A model generated the notes under the pieces. It saw only the letters and a list, made by a program, of their open reading frames with translations, did no database searches and was not told where the DNA came from. The position numbers were made by a program, and so were the translations under genes. Positions 1 to 6,679 of a DNA stretch of 19,407 bases are shown here, one piece after another (the stretch's first letter is position 1; each line of letters starts with the position of its first letter). The stretch lies in assembly GCA_012797825.1 (NCBI GenBank), contig JAAZOI010000191.1, positions 1-19,407 of the forward strand. The letters are read 5' to 3'. The stretch comes from Eubacteriaceae bacterium (lineage in GTDB: Bacteria; Bacillota; Clostridia; Eubacteriales; UBA1433).

Positions 1-766
1 AGAATACTCCGTTTAAGTTTTCGCCCGGAATATGCATAAACATCGGAAGACCTGCGCCTGTGCCGATAAACACTGCTTCAAAACCTTCTTCAAACAATTC
101 TTCTACGCTTACAACTTTGCCGCCGAGTACGTTAGTTTCAATTTTTACGCCTGCTTCTACGAGCTTGTCAATTTCAGCCTGAACTATCGCTTTAGGAAGA
201 CGGAATTCGGGTATGCCGTATACAAGCACGCCGCCCGCTTTATGGAACGCTTCGAATATTGTTACTTCATAGCCCATTTGCGTTAGATCGCCCGCACATG
301 TAAGCCCTGCGGGACCTGAGCCTATAACTGCTACTTTATGACCGTTTTTAGCGGGAGCTTTTGCTTTTTCGTCAACATTGTTCATGTACCAGTCAGCAGC
401 AAAACGTTCAAGTCTGCCTATGCCTACGCTTTCGCCTTTAGCTCCGCGTACGCATTTGCTTTCGCATTGGCTTTCCTGGGGGCATACTCTTCCGCATACA
501 GCGGGAAGGGAGTTTGTTTCTTTTATTTTTTCATACGCGCCTTTAAAATCTTTATCTTTTATAAGACTGATAAAATCAGGTATCTGCACGTTTACGGGGC
601 AGCCTTCAATGCAGGGTTTATTTTTGCAGTTTAAGCATCTTGACGCCTCATTAAGCGCCATTTCTTCCGTATATCCAAGCGCTACTTCTTCAAAGTTCTT
701 GCCTCTTTCAATGGCATCCTGTTCTCGCATTTTTGTTTTTTCTTGTGACATATTCGGTTTGCTCAT
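1..766 (-). CDS. nfnB: NfnB / glutamate synthase small-subunit-like NADPH:ferredoxin oxidoreductase subunit (3' end outside window)
   Basis: The first 255 codons of a flavoprotein of the GltD/NfnB family are visible; family members are about 460 residues, so the C-terminal NAD(P)-binding part lies beyond the left edge. Two N-terminal four-cysteine sets typical of two [4Fe-4S] clusters are present: C44/C47/C52/C56 (CLNCKNKPCIEGCP) and C91/C95/C101/C105. An FAD-binding GSGPAG follows at residues 149-154. In the family this subunit carries FAD and two [4Fe-4S] clusters and works with NfnA in flavin-based electron bifurcation between NADPH, NAD+ and ferredoxin. Its ATG shares one base with the TAA of nfnA (TAATG), so the two are translationally coupled. 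A free-standing glutamate synthase small subunit or SudA-type sulfide dehydrogenase subunit would look alike, but the partner next door favours NfnB. No internal stop was found in the visible part. Confidence 0.9.
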   Translation of the reverse strand, partial: MSKPNMSQEKTKMREQDAIERGKNFEEVALGYTEEMALNEASRCLNCKNKPCIEGCPVNVQIPDFISLIKDKDFKGAYEKIKETNSLPAVCGRVCPQESQCESKCVRGAKGESVGIGRLERFAADWYMNNVDEKAKAPAKNGHKVAVIGSGPAGLTCAGDLTQMGYEVTIFEAFHKAGGVLVYGIPEFRLPKAIVQAEIDKLVEAGVKIETNVLGGKVVSVEELFEEGFEAVFIGTGAGLPMFMHIPGENLNGVF

Positions 767-1605
767 TATTTCATGCCCTCCATTCTGCATTTGTGTTCTT
801 CAAGAGCTTTCGCTTCCTGCGGTTTATACATCGCCGAACGGCGAATCATTTCATCCCAGTCTACCTGGTGACCGTCAAAATCAGGACCGTCAACACACGC
901 GAATTTTGTCTCGCCGCCCACAGTTAAGCGACATCCGCCGCACATGCCCGTGCCGTCTATCATTATCGGGTTCATGCTTACAATAGTTTTAACATTGAAT
1001 TTTTTTGTAACAGCTGATACAAATTTCATCATTATGGGAGGACCGAACGTGAATACTGCATCATAGCTGGAATCATTAGTTAATATTTCCTAAAGTTCAG
1101 TAGTCGTAAAACCTTTTTTACCGTATGAGCCGTCATCTGTCATTAAATGCAGTCTTGTGCATGCGGCTTTCATTTCATCTTCAAGAATTACTATATCTTT
1201 ATTTTTAAATCCCGCTATCAGGTCAACTTCAACGCCCATATCAAAAAAAGCTTTGGCAGTGGGGTAAGCAATAGCGCAGCCAAGTCCGCCGCCAACGACT
1301 ATAACTCTTTTATAGCCTTCCATTTCTGTGGGTTTGCCTAAAGGACCCGCGAAATCGCTGATGTATTCGCCTTGTTTTTTTTCGCCTAAAAGCATAGTTG
1401 TTTTGCCTACTTTTTGGAAAATAACTGTAACAGAACCTGTTTTTTTATCCCATGCCGCAATAGTAAGCGGAATGCGTTCGCCTTCTTCGTTTACTCGCAG
1501 AATAACAAATTGGCCTATTTTAGCTTTAGCCGCTACCCTGGGCGCAATAATTTCCATTAAAGTAGTTGTTTGATTGAGGTCTTCTTTTCTGAGTATTTTA
1601 TACAC
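766..1605 (-). CDS. nfnA: NfnA, FNR-like subunit of ferredoxin:NADP+ oxidoreductase, interrupted by an in-frame TAG
   Basis: Ferredoxin-NADP reductase-like subunit: an FAD-binding beta-barrel with RIPLT at 44-48, a nucleotide-binding GGGLGCAIAYPTAKA at 105-119, and a C-terminal [2Fe-2S] region with D217, C222, C225 and C237, matching the Asp plus three Cys ligand set known for NfnA. I chose the GTG at 1605, giving an MYKI start usual for the family, with GGGAG 11 bases upstream; a GTG at 1617 is also open but overlaps that ribosome site. Codon 172 is TAG (1090-1092). The frame stays open through it to a TAA at 766-768, for 279 codons including the TAG, the normal length. Residues before (GSYGKKGFTTTEL) and after (EILTND...GPPIMMKFVSAV) match family sequence continuously, so nothing is missing except the meaning of that one codon. 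It could be a recent pseudogene, a suppressed amber codon or a sequence error. nfnB follows with a one-base stop/start overlap. Confidence 0.85.
1090..1092 (-). other. in-frame TAG within nfnA (codon 172)
   Basis: On the minus strand the codons run GAA CTT TAG GAA ATA. The TAG sits in a helix linking the nucleotide-binding core to the GPPIMMKF strand, where relatives usually have a surface residue such as Lys, Glu or Gln. CAG, AAG or GAG would each become TAG by one base change. The next downstream ATG pair (1030-1032 and 1027-1029) has no convincing ribosome site, so reinitiation to make a second fragment is not evident. Confidence 0.9.
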
Positions 1606-1659
1606 AGTTGTTCTCACTCCCTTTTGTAATGTGAATAAATATTAATAAACAAAAAAATA

Positions 1660-1678
1660 ATTTAATGCCGCATTAAAT
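1660..1678. promoter_or_regulatory. 19-bp palindrome, candidate operator for nfnAB
   Basis: ATTTAATGC-C-GCATTAAAT is a perfect palindrome with 9-bp arms around one central base. It overlaps by two bases the -10 of the candidate nfn promoter at 1677-1705 and covers the expected transcription start. Its GC-bearing centre stands out from the surrounding A/T. The binding protein is unknown; operator function is inferred from symmetry and position. Confidence 0.5.
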
Positions 1679-1705
1679 ATAAAAAAATAATTTGATAAAT
1701 ATCAA
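1677..1705 (-). promoter_or_regulatory. candidate sigma-A promoter for nfnAB
   Basis: On the minus strand TTGATA (1700-1705) and TTATAT (1677-1682) are separated by exactly 17 bases. The -35 is also one half of a small inverted repeat, TTGATA-AA-TATCAA (1692-1705). The nfnA start lies about 70 bases downstream. In such AT-rich DNA chance matches are common, so this is a plausible rather than proven promoter. Confidence 0.45.
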
Positions 1706-1982
1706 TAATATATAAACTTTTTATCATTTATTGTTTACTTATGTTATAATATCATAAATATTTATCTATTTTGTTATAAAAGAGCAAACATATCTTAAAA
1801 AAGTTATTATTAAACCATTTTATTTTAATTGATTTAAATTAAGTATAAAACTATTTATAAATATAAGACTACTGAAGTATTAATAATACCATATTATTTT
1901 TAAAAATTAAATATCATATACTGACATAAATTTAACATAATATAAATAATTATACATTTGTTATTTTTTTACGGAGGATAAG

Positions 1983-3143
1983 ATGTTTACACTTTTTTAT
2001 AACTGCAATATCTATACCGCTTCGGGTCCGGTTATTGAAAACGGCAAGCTGTTTGTGGCAAGAGGCAAGATAAAAGCGTTCGGCAAAGATATTATAGCGC
2101 CTGACGGAACAGAACTGGTTGACTTAAAAGGATGCAATATACTTCCGGGACTTATTGACGCTCATTCGCATTTAGGTTTGCATGAGGAATGCATAGGGCT
2201 TGTAGGGGATGACACAAACGAAATGACGGATCCGATAACTCCGCAGCTGCGGGCAATTGACGCGATTAACCCGATGGATGAAGGTTTTTCCGACGCTTTA
2301 TCGGGAGGCGTTACTATTGTAGCGGCTGGCCCCGGCAGCGCTAATGTCTTAGGCGGTACGTTTGCAGTTATTAAGACATACGGAAAAAGCGTAGATGAAA
2401 TGGTTATAAAAGAACCGGCAGCAATGAAATGCGCTTTAGGAGAAAATCCCAAACGTGTTTACGGAAAAGATAAAAAACTTCCGAGCACGCGCATGGGAAC
2501 AGCCGCGCTGCTGCGCCAGACACTTACAGAAGCTGCGGATTACGCAAAGAAAAAAAGTTCTGCAAGAGCGTCGTCCTCACTTGAGACAAATTTAAAATCG
2601 CAGGCGCTTATACCGGTGCTTGAAAAGCAAATACCGTTAAAAGTTCACGCTCACAGAGCGGATGATATATTGACTGCCATAAGGATAGCGAAAGAATTTA
2701 ACATTAATATTACCATAGACCATTGCACGGAAGGCGATTTGATTGCGGATATTTTGTATCGAGAAGATTTTCCCGCTATTGTAGGACCTTCATTTACTTC
2801 AAGATCAAAAGTAGAACTTACGCACAGAACATTTAAAACTGCTGCTATTTTAAACAAAAAAGGAATTAAAACAGCTCTTACAACCGACCATCCCGTTACG
2901 CCTATTCAGCATTTGATAGTGTGCGCCGCTCTTGCTATAAGAGAAGGCATGAGTGAGGCTGAGGCGCTGAAATCAATAACTTTATATCCTGCGCAGATAC
3001 TGGGGATAGATAACAGAGTGGGAAGTATTGACATGGATAAAGACGCTGATTTTGTTGTCTTCGAAGGCGATCCGTTTGATGTAAGAAGCAAAGTTATTGC
3101 AACATATATTGAAGGAAAGAAAGTCTACGGCAAAGAAAGTTAA
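1983..3143 (+). CDS. imidazolonepropionase-like amidohydrolase
   Basis: A 386-residue metal-dependent hydrolase of the amidohydrolase superfamily. It shows an N-terminal beta-sandwich strand region, the metal-binding DAHSHLG (H61, H63), VHAHRADDI with H222 and H224, H247 in TIDHC, and the catalytic Asp in LTTDHP (D302, H303). The C-terminal part returns to the composite sandwich with a DADFVVFEGDPF motif typical of the family. The full metal and acid/base set is present, so it should be active, probably cytoplasmic. The substrate is unknown: relatives are called imidazolonepropionase-like, but no hut genes are nearby, so a role in histidine breakdown is not supported. The ATG is preceded by CGGAGG at good spacing. 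It stands alone, divergent from nfnAB, with the ribosomal cluster 150 bases downstream. A lysine/serine-rich linker around 188-204 varies in relatives. Confidence 0.85.
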   Translation: MFTLFYNCNIYTASGPVIENGKLFVARGKIKAFGKDIIAPDGTELVDLKGCNILPGLIDAHSHLGLHEECIGLVGDDTNEMTDPITPQLRAIDAINPMDEGFSDALSGGVTIVAAGPGSANVLGGTFAVIKTYGKSVDEMVIKEPAAMKCALGENPKRVYGKDKKLPSTRMGTAALLRQTLTEAADYAKKKSSARASSSLETNLKSQALIPVLEKQIPLKVHAHRADDILTAIRIAKEFNINITIDHCTEGDLIADILYREDFPAIVGPSFTSRSKVELTHRTFKTAAILNKKGIKTALTTDHPVTPIQHLIVCAALAIREGMSEAEALKSITLYPAQILGIDNRVGSIDMDKDADFVVFEGDPFDVRSKVIATYIEGKKVYGKES

Positions 3144-3180
3144 AAATATAATAAAATTAATATCAAACAATAAAATTATG

Positions 3181-3209
3181 TTGCATTTTAATATTATATT
3201 TGCTATACT
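3181..3209 (+). promoter_or_regulatory. candidate sigma-A promoter of the rpmG-secE-nusG-rpl cluster
   Basis: TTGCAT (3181-3186) and TATACT (3204-3209) are spaced by 17 bases. Transcription would start near 3216, about 80 bases before the rpmG start. This is the only good promoter-like pair between the amidohydrolase and rpmG. It lies directly upstream of a terminator-like hairpin (3224-3248). Confidence 0.55.
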
Positions 3210-3223
3210 TTGAGTACTAATTT

Positions 3224-3248
3224 AAAAAAAGGCAAGAGGCCTTTTTTT
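3224..3248 (+). terminator. terminator-like hairpin upstream of rpmG
   Basis: AAAAAAAGGC and GCCTTTTTTT form a perfect 10-bp stem around the five-base loop AAGAG, the 3' arm ending in seven T. It could end the amidohydrolase transcript, which stops 80 bases upstream. It would also fall within the first 10 to 35 bases of a message started at the candidate promoter just before it. The A/U-rich outer stem makes it fairly weak. Confidence 0.6.
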
Positions 3249-3294
3249 AGTGCCGGAAAATTTAAGGCTTGCAAATGACAATGGAGGTTTAGTT

Positions 3295-3444
3295 ATGAGG
3301 GTGAACATCACGCTTGCTTGCACGGAATGCAAACAAAGAAATTACACAAGCAGAAAAAACAAGAAAAATGACCCTGACAGAATAGAACTTGAAAAATACT
3401 GTAAGTTCTGCAAAAAACATACAACACATAAAGAAACCAGGTAG
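3295..3444 (+). CDS. rpmG: 50S ribosomal protein L33
   Basis: A 49-residue protein with the standard L33 sequence: MRVNITLACTECKQRNY, basic middle, then YCKFCKKHTTHKETR. The two CxxC pairs (C9/C12 and C36/C39) mark the zinc-binding form. It is part of the large ribosomal subunit near the E site. The ATG at 3295 follows GGAGG; an upstream in-frame GTG at 3250 has no family support. It ends in TAG, which is rare in this window; that TAG is followed by GTT TAA and is part of the AGGTAGG that serves as ribosome site for secE nine bases downstream. L33 normally ends at HKETR/K, so here TAG behaves as a real stop, though read-through would add only two residues. Confidence 0.96.
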   Translation: MRVNITLACTECKQRNYTSRKNKKNDPDRIELEKYCKFCKKHTTHKETR

Positions 3445-3453
3445 GTTTAAAAA

Positions 3454-3690
3454 ATGAGCAAGAGTACAGCAAAAAAACCATCAAGATTAAGCGCGCTTAA
3501 AAGCGCTCCCAAAAGAGCTATTAAGTTTTTATCGGGCATGTGGAGCGAAGTAAAAAAAATCACATGGCTTACAAAAAAAGAATTAATTCAGCACACAGGT
3601 GTAGTGCTTGGATTAGTGGTTATAATGGCATTGATTTTTTGGATAGCAGACTCAGGACTACGCGCCGCTACATTGCCATTGTTTAAATAA
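3454..3690 (+). CDS. secE: preprotein translocase subunit SecE
   Basis: A 78-residue single-span SecE. A basic N-terminal cytoplasmic part leads to the conserved amphipathic helix SEVKKITWLTKKEL (31-44), then one membrane segment at about 48-66. This is the short form usual in Gram-positive bacteria. It clamps SecY in the SecYEG channel in the cytoplasmic membrane. The ribosome site AGGTAGG overlaps the end of rpmG. Ten bases separate the genes, and nusG follows 21 bases downstream, the classic rpmG-secE-nusG order. Confidence 0.96.
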   Translation: MSKSTAKKPSRLSALKSAPKRAIKFLSGMWSEVKKITWLTKKELIQHTGVVLGLVVIMALIFWIADSGLRAATLPLFK

Positions 3691-3711
3691 TCAGGCTACA
3701 GGTGATAATAT

Positions 3712-4230
3712 ATGGATAGTGAAGCCAAATGGTATGTAGCTCACACTTATTCGGGCTATGAAAATAAGGTTAAAGACGGTATAGAAGCTGCTGTTGACAG
3801 CAGGAATATGCACAGCCTTATCGAAGAAGTAGTAGTGCCTATGTACGAAGTGGAAGAGACAAAAGGCGGTCAGAGAAAACTTGCTATGAAAAAGGTTTTC
3901 CCGGGATACGTGCTTGTTAAAATGTTTATGACTGATGAAAGCTGGTATGTTGTAAGAAACACCAGGGGCGTTACGGGGTTTGTAGGTCCCGGTTCTAAGC
4001 CTGTGCCGCTTTCAAACAATGAGCTGCGCTCTCTTGGAATAAGAGATAAAGTACCTACTATTGATATAAAAATCGGTGATACCGTTAAGGTGCTTTCGGG
4101 GCCGTTTGAAGGTTTTACCGGTGTTGTTGAAGAAATTAATATTGAAAAAAGAAAAATTAAAGCGAATATATCGATGTTTGGAAGAGAGACTCCGGTTGAA
4201 CTTGAGTTTTTACAGATATCTAAGATATAA
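3712..4230 (+). CDS. nusG: transcription termination/antitermination factor NusG
   Basis: A 172-residue NusG. The NGN domain begins with WYVAHTYSGYENKV (7-20) and includes FPGYVLV (63-69) and RNTRGVTGFVG (82-92). The KOW domain has GDTVKVLSGPFEGFTGVV (122-139) and ends with FGRETPVELEF near the C-terminus. It binds the RNA polymerase clamp and affects pausing, termination and coupling to ribosomes. Length and domain order are normal. It is followed 29 bases later by rplK with a GAGGTGA ribosome site, so it is co-transcribed with the ribosomal genes. Confidence 0.97.
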   Translation: MDSEAKWYVAHTYSGYENKVKDGIEAAVDSRNMHSLIEEVVVPMYEVEETKGGQRKLAMKKVFPGYVLVKMFMTDESWYVVRNTRGVTGFVGPGSKPVPLSNNELRSLGIRDKVPTIDIKIGDTVKVLSGPFEGFTGVVEEINIEKRKIKANISMFGRETPVELEFLQISKI

Positions 4231-4259
4231 ATCAGCGTATTTCATAGAGGTGAAAAATA

Positions 4260-4685
4260 ATGGCTAAAAAGGTTATAGGATTAGTAAAATTACAAATACC
4301 GGCAGGCAAAGCTACTCCCGCACCGCCTGTAGGACCGGCACTTGGTCAGCACAGTGTAAACATTATGGATTTTTGCAAACAGTTTAATGCAAGAACTGCG
4401 GATATGGACGGAATAATAACACCTGTTGTTATTTCCATATATCAGGATAAATCATTTACGTTTGTTACAAAAACTCCGCCTGCGGCAGTTTTAATCAAAA
4501 AAGAGCTTGGACTTAAAAGCGGTTCGGCAACACCGAATAAAACAAAAGTCGGCGTTTTGTCAAAAGAAAAGCTTGAGGCAATAGCTAAACTTAAAATGCC
4601 TGATCTTAACGCGGCATCGTTGGACGCGGCTAAAAGCATGGTAGCCGGCACGGCAAGAAGTATGGGTGTTACGGTAGAAGAATAA
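4260..4685 (+). CDS. rplK: 50S ribosomal protein L11
   Basis: A 141-residue L11 of standard length. The N-terminal domain has LQIPAGKATPAPPVGPALGQ (11-30) and NIMDFCKQFN (34-43). The C-terminal RNA-binding domain contains KTPPAAVLIKK and ends with AGTARSMGV, the family signature. It binds the GTPase-associated region of 23S rRNA together with the L10/L12 stalk and takes part in factor binding and in stringent response. It leads rplA, from which it is separated by a structured 74-base spacer. Confidence 0.97.
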   Translation: MAKKVIGLVKLQIPAGKATPAPPVGPALGQHSVNIMDFCKQFNARTADMDGIITPVVISIYQDKSFTFVTKTPPAAVLIKKELGLKSGSATPNKTKVGVLSKEKLEAIAKLKMPDLNAASLDAAKSMVAGTARSMGVTVEE

Positions 4686-4718
4686 TTATATATGCAATTT
4701 ATCCGTTGAGATAAATAA

Positions 4719-4746
4719 GTGGGAGGCGCAAGCCAATATTTACCAC
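4719..4746 (+). promoter_or_regulatory. L1-type mRNA binding site in the rplK-rplA spacer
   Basis: GTGG (4719-4722) pairs with CCAC (4743-4746), enclosing GGC-GCAA-GCC (4725-4734), a short stem closed by a GNRA tetraloop, with an unpaired A-rich bulge between. A GTGGGAGG...CCAC element just before the rplA ribosome site recurs in Gram-positive bacteria and resembles the L1 site on 23S rRNA. ATGGAGG, the rplA ribosome site, begins two bases after CCAC overlaps its end, so L1 bound here could block its own translation. The fold is seen; the regulation is inferred. Confidence 0.55.
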
Positions 4747-4759
4747 ATGGAGGAAAGAA

Positions 4760-5449
4760 ATGAAAAGAGGCAAAAATTATTTAGAAAAAGCAAAAACAGT
4801 CGATAAGCAAAAGCTTTACGATTTGACGGAAGCGATATCGGTAGTCAAAACAAACGCTACAGCTAAATTTGACGAAACTATTGAAATGCATATCAAACTC
4901 GGCGTTGACTCAAGACACGCTGACCAGCAGGTCAGAGGAGCAGTTGTACTTCCTAACGGAACAGGCAAAACCGTAAGAGTATTGGTATTTGCAAAAGGCG
5001 ATAAAGTCAAAGAAGCTCTTACCGCGGGAGCAGATTATGCCGGCGGAGAAGATCTTGTGGAAAAAATCCAGAAAGAAAGCTGGTTTGACTTTGATGTTGC
5101 CGTTGCAACGCCTGACATGATGGGAATCGTAGGTAAATTAGGCCGTGTACTTGGTCCTAAAGGACTTATGCCTAACCCGAAAAGCGGCACTGTTTCTATG
5201 GATATAGCAAGAGCAGTAAACGAAATTAAAGCAGGTAAAGTAGAATACAGACTTGACAAAACTAACATTATCCACGTACCTGTAGGCAAAGCAAGCTTTG
5301 AACCTGAAAAGCTTTCGGAAAACATTGACACATTAATGGACGCTGTTAAAAAAGCGAAACCTGCTGCTTCCAAAGGCCAGTATTTCAGAAGCGTTACCAT
5401 TACAAGCACAATGGGACCCGGAGTTAAAATAAACGCTTCAAAATATTAA
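4760..5449 (+). CDS. rplA: 50S ribosomal protein L1
   Basis: A 229-residue L1 of normal length. MKRGKNYLEKAKTVDK opens the protein, DETIEMHIKLGVDSRHADQQ and RGAVVLPNGTGK mark domain I, and GKLGRVLGPKGLMPNPKSGT marks domain II. The C-terminus has SKGQYFRSVTITSTMGPG, also conserved. It binds the mobile L1 stalk of 23S rRNA by the E site and in many bacteria represses its own message. Here a candidate L1 site lies immediately upstream. ATGGAGG gives a strong ribosome site. A 169-base gap with the L10 leader separates it from rplJ. Confidence 0.97.
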   Translation: MKRGKNYLEKAKTVDKQKLYDLTEAISVVKTNATAKFDETIEMHIKLGVDSRHADQQVRGAVVLPNGTGKTVRVLVFAKGDKVKEALTAGADYAGGEDLVEKIQKESWFDFDVAVATPDMMGIVGKLGRVLGPKGLMPNPKSGTVSMDIARAVNEIKAGKVEYRLDKTNIIHVPVGKASFEPEKLSENIDTLMDAVKKAKPAASKGQYFRSVTITSTMGPGVKINASKY

Positions 5450-5500
5450 TATTAAAATATTGACATAATAATGGACAATATTATATAATATATATGTTAT

Positions 5501-5582
5501 ACCGCAGACGGCAGGTAGCAAAGTAAATCCTGCTCAGGTGTAAAAGAGAAATGATTAATTAAAGCTCTTTTTGCTGTCTGCG
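5501..5582 (+). ncRNA. ribosomal protein L10 leader RNA
   Basis: This leader has the sequence features of the L10 leader: GCAGACGGCAGG (5504-5515), with GCAGG paired to CCTGC (5529-5533), an AGGTGTAAAAGAGA segment, and CTGTCTGC (5574-5581) able to pair with GCAGAC (5504-5509). In Firmicutes the L10-(L12)n complex binds this structure and lowers expression of rplJ-rplL. The distal CTGTCTGC is also the loop of the terminator hairpin at 5565-5589. The leader fold and the terminator therefore compete for or share bases. Confidence 0.75.
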
Positions 5583-5595
5583 AAAAGAGTTTTTT
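5565..5595 (+). terminator. attenuator terminator before rplJ
   Basis: CTCTTTT and AAAAGAG form a 7-bp stem, and T(6) follows at 5590-5595. The loop carries CTGTCTGC, which is complementary to the start of the L10 leader. It sits about 20 bases before the rplJ ribosome site AAGGAGGG. The arrangement fits transcription attenuation of rplJL by L10-L12. Confidence 0.6.
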
Positions 5596-5618
5596 ATTTT
5601 ATATAAAGGAGGGAGAAA

Positions 5619-6146
5619 ATGTCTGCTAATATTGAAAGCAAAAAACAAACAGTTGCTGAAATAAGCCAGAAATTCAAAAACGCCAAGTCAATAGTTTTAG
5701 TTGATTATAAAGGAATTAGCGTTGAGAAGGCTACTATTTTAAGAAATAAAGCAAGAGACGCAAATATTGACTATAAAGTATATAAAAACACTTTGGCGAG
5801 AATAGCGGCAAAAGAAAGCGGATGCGAAGGGTTAAGCGACTATTTAGTAGGCTCTATTGCAATAGCAGTAAGCGATGCAGATCAGATTGCCCCGGCAAAA
5901 CTTTTAGCTGATTTCATTAAAGAGAACAAAATACTTGAAATTAAAGGCGGTTTTGTAGACGGCAGGGTATTAAGCCCGAAAGAAGTTGAAAGTCTTGCAA
6001 CTCTTCCGAGCAAAGAAGAACTTGTTGCGAAAATGCTTGGCAGCTTGAAATCTCCGCTATACGGACTTGCAAATGTTCTTAACGGAAATATCAGAGGATT
6101 GGTTGTTGCGCTCAACGCAATTAAAGAACAAAAACAAAGCGCTTAA
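5619..6146 (+). CDS. rplJ: 50S ribosomal protein L10
   Basis: A 175-residue L10. The N-terminal globular domain has the KSIVLVDYKGISVEKATILR segment (24-43), then KVYKNTLARIAAKE. The C-terminal part (LVAKMLGSLKSPLYGLANVL and after) provides the helix that holds L12 dimers. It is the base of the ribosomal stalk and a likely autoregulator through the leader directly upstream. Length is normal. It is 49 bases from rplL, and both end at a shared terminator. Confidence 0.96.
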   Translation: MSANIESKKQTVAEISQKFKNAKSIVLVDYKGISVEKATILRNKARDANIDYKVYKNTLARIAAKESGCEGLSDYLVGSIAIAVSDADQIAPAKLLADFIKENKILEIKGGFVDGRVLSPKEVESLATLPSKEELVAKMLGSLKSPLYGLANVLNGNIRGLVVALNAIKEQKQSA

Positions 6147-6195
6147 AAACTTAACTAATTAAAAAAATAATTTAATAAATTCGGAGGAAATTATA

Positions 6196-6576
6196 ATGAG
6201 TGAAAAAATTCAAAAAATTATAGAAGAAATTAAAGGCATAGCAGGACTTGAACTTGCAGAATTAGTAAAAGCATTGGAAGAAGAATTCGGCGTTAGTGCT
6301 GCAGCTCCTGTAGCAGTAGCAGCAGCAGCTCCGGCAGCGGCAGCAGCAGTTGAAGAAGAAGAAAAAACAGAATTTGAAGTTGTTTTAAAGGATGCAGGCG
6401 CTGAAAAATTAAAAGTTGTTAAAGTAGTAAGAGAACTTACAGGTCTTGCGCTTAAAGAAGCTAAAGACTTAGTAGACGGCGCGCCTTCAACAATTAAAGA
6501 AGCGGCAACAAAAGAAGAAGCTGCTAATTTAAAAGCTAAGATTGAAGAAGTCGGCGGAAAAGTAGAAGTTAAATAA
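6196..6576 (+). CDS. rplL: 50S ribosomal protein L7/L12
   Basis: A 126-residue L7/L12. The N-terminal dimerisation helices (1-33) are followed by an Ala/Val/Pro-rich flexible hinge (about 34-50), an acidic EEEEK stretch, and the factor-binding C-terminal domain with KLKVVKVVRELTGLALKEAK and EAANLKAKIEEVGGKVEVK. It recruits elongation factors to the ribosome. GGAGG precedes the ATG. In most bacteria rpoB comes next; here a strong terminator follows 20 bases later and the next gene is an unrelated oxidoreductase. Confidence 0.97.
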   Translation: MSEKIQKIIEEIKGIAGLELAELVKALEEEFGVSAAAPVAVAAAAPAAAAAVEEEEKTEFEVVLKDAGAEKLKVVKVVRELTGLALKEAKDLVDGAPSTIKEAATKEEAANLKAKIEEVGGKVEVK

Positions 6577-6596
6577 TTTTTAATAAATATTTAAAA

Positions 6597-6631
6597 ATAT
6601 CGCAAACTTTGCAGTTTGCGATATTTTTTTT
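6597..6631 (+). terminator. intrinsic terminator of the ribosomal cluster
   Basis: ATATCGCAAACT and AGTTTGCGATAT form a perfect 12-bp stem with the loop TTGC, followed by a run of eight T. It closes the rplJ-rplL unit before the FAD-dependent dehydrogenase. Confidence 0.92.
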
Positions 6632-6679
6632 GTTTTATAATTATAATATAGTTATAAACAAACATTAAAGAGGGTTTAA

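Larger units (their letters stand above)
1606..1982. other. AT-rich divergent intergenic region, no gene seen
   Basis: This is the only stretch above 300 bases without a gene. It is almost pure A/T, has no credible reading frame with a ribosome site and no tRNA-like fold. It must hold the divergent promoters of nfnAB (minus) and the amidohydrolase (plus). For the plus strand the clearest -10-like element is TATAAT at 1745-1750, with no good -35 partner. The ribosome site CGGAGG before the amidohydrolase start closes the region. Confidence 0.7.

Noticed and set aside
378..986. A 202-codon plus-strand reading frame at the left end
   Set aside because: It is antisense to nfnB and nfnA, which have clear family motifs; it has no ribosome site and its composition is a mirror of those genes.
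766..1032. A separate 88-residue gene starting at ATG 1030-1032
   Set aside because: It has no good ribosome site and is plainly the C-terminal part of NfnA, continuous in frame with the N-terminal part across the TAG.
1692..1705. TTGATA-AA-TATCAA as a separate operator
   Set aside because: Short A/T palindromes are frequent by chance here; I keep it only as a note to the nfn promoter.
3250..3294. An upstream GTG start for L33 giving a 64-residue protein
   Set aside because: The added 15 residues have no family counterpart, while ATG 3295 has GGAGG at correct spacing and the normal MRV start.
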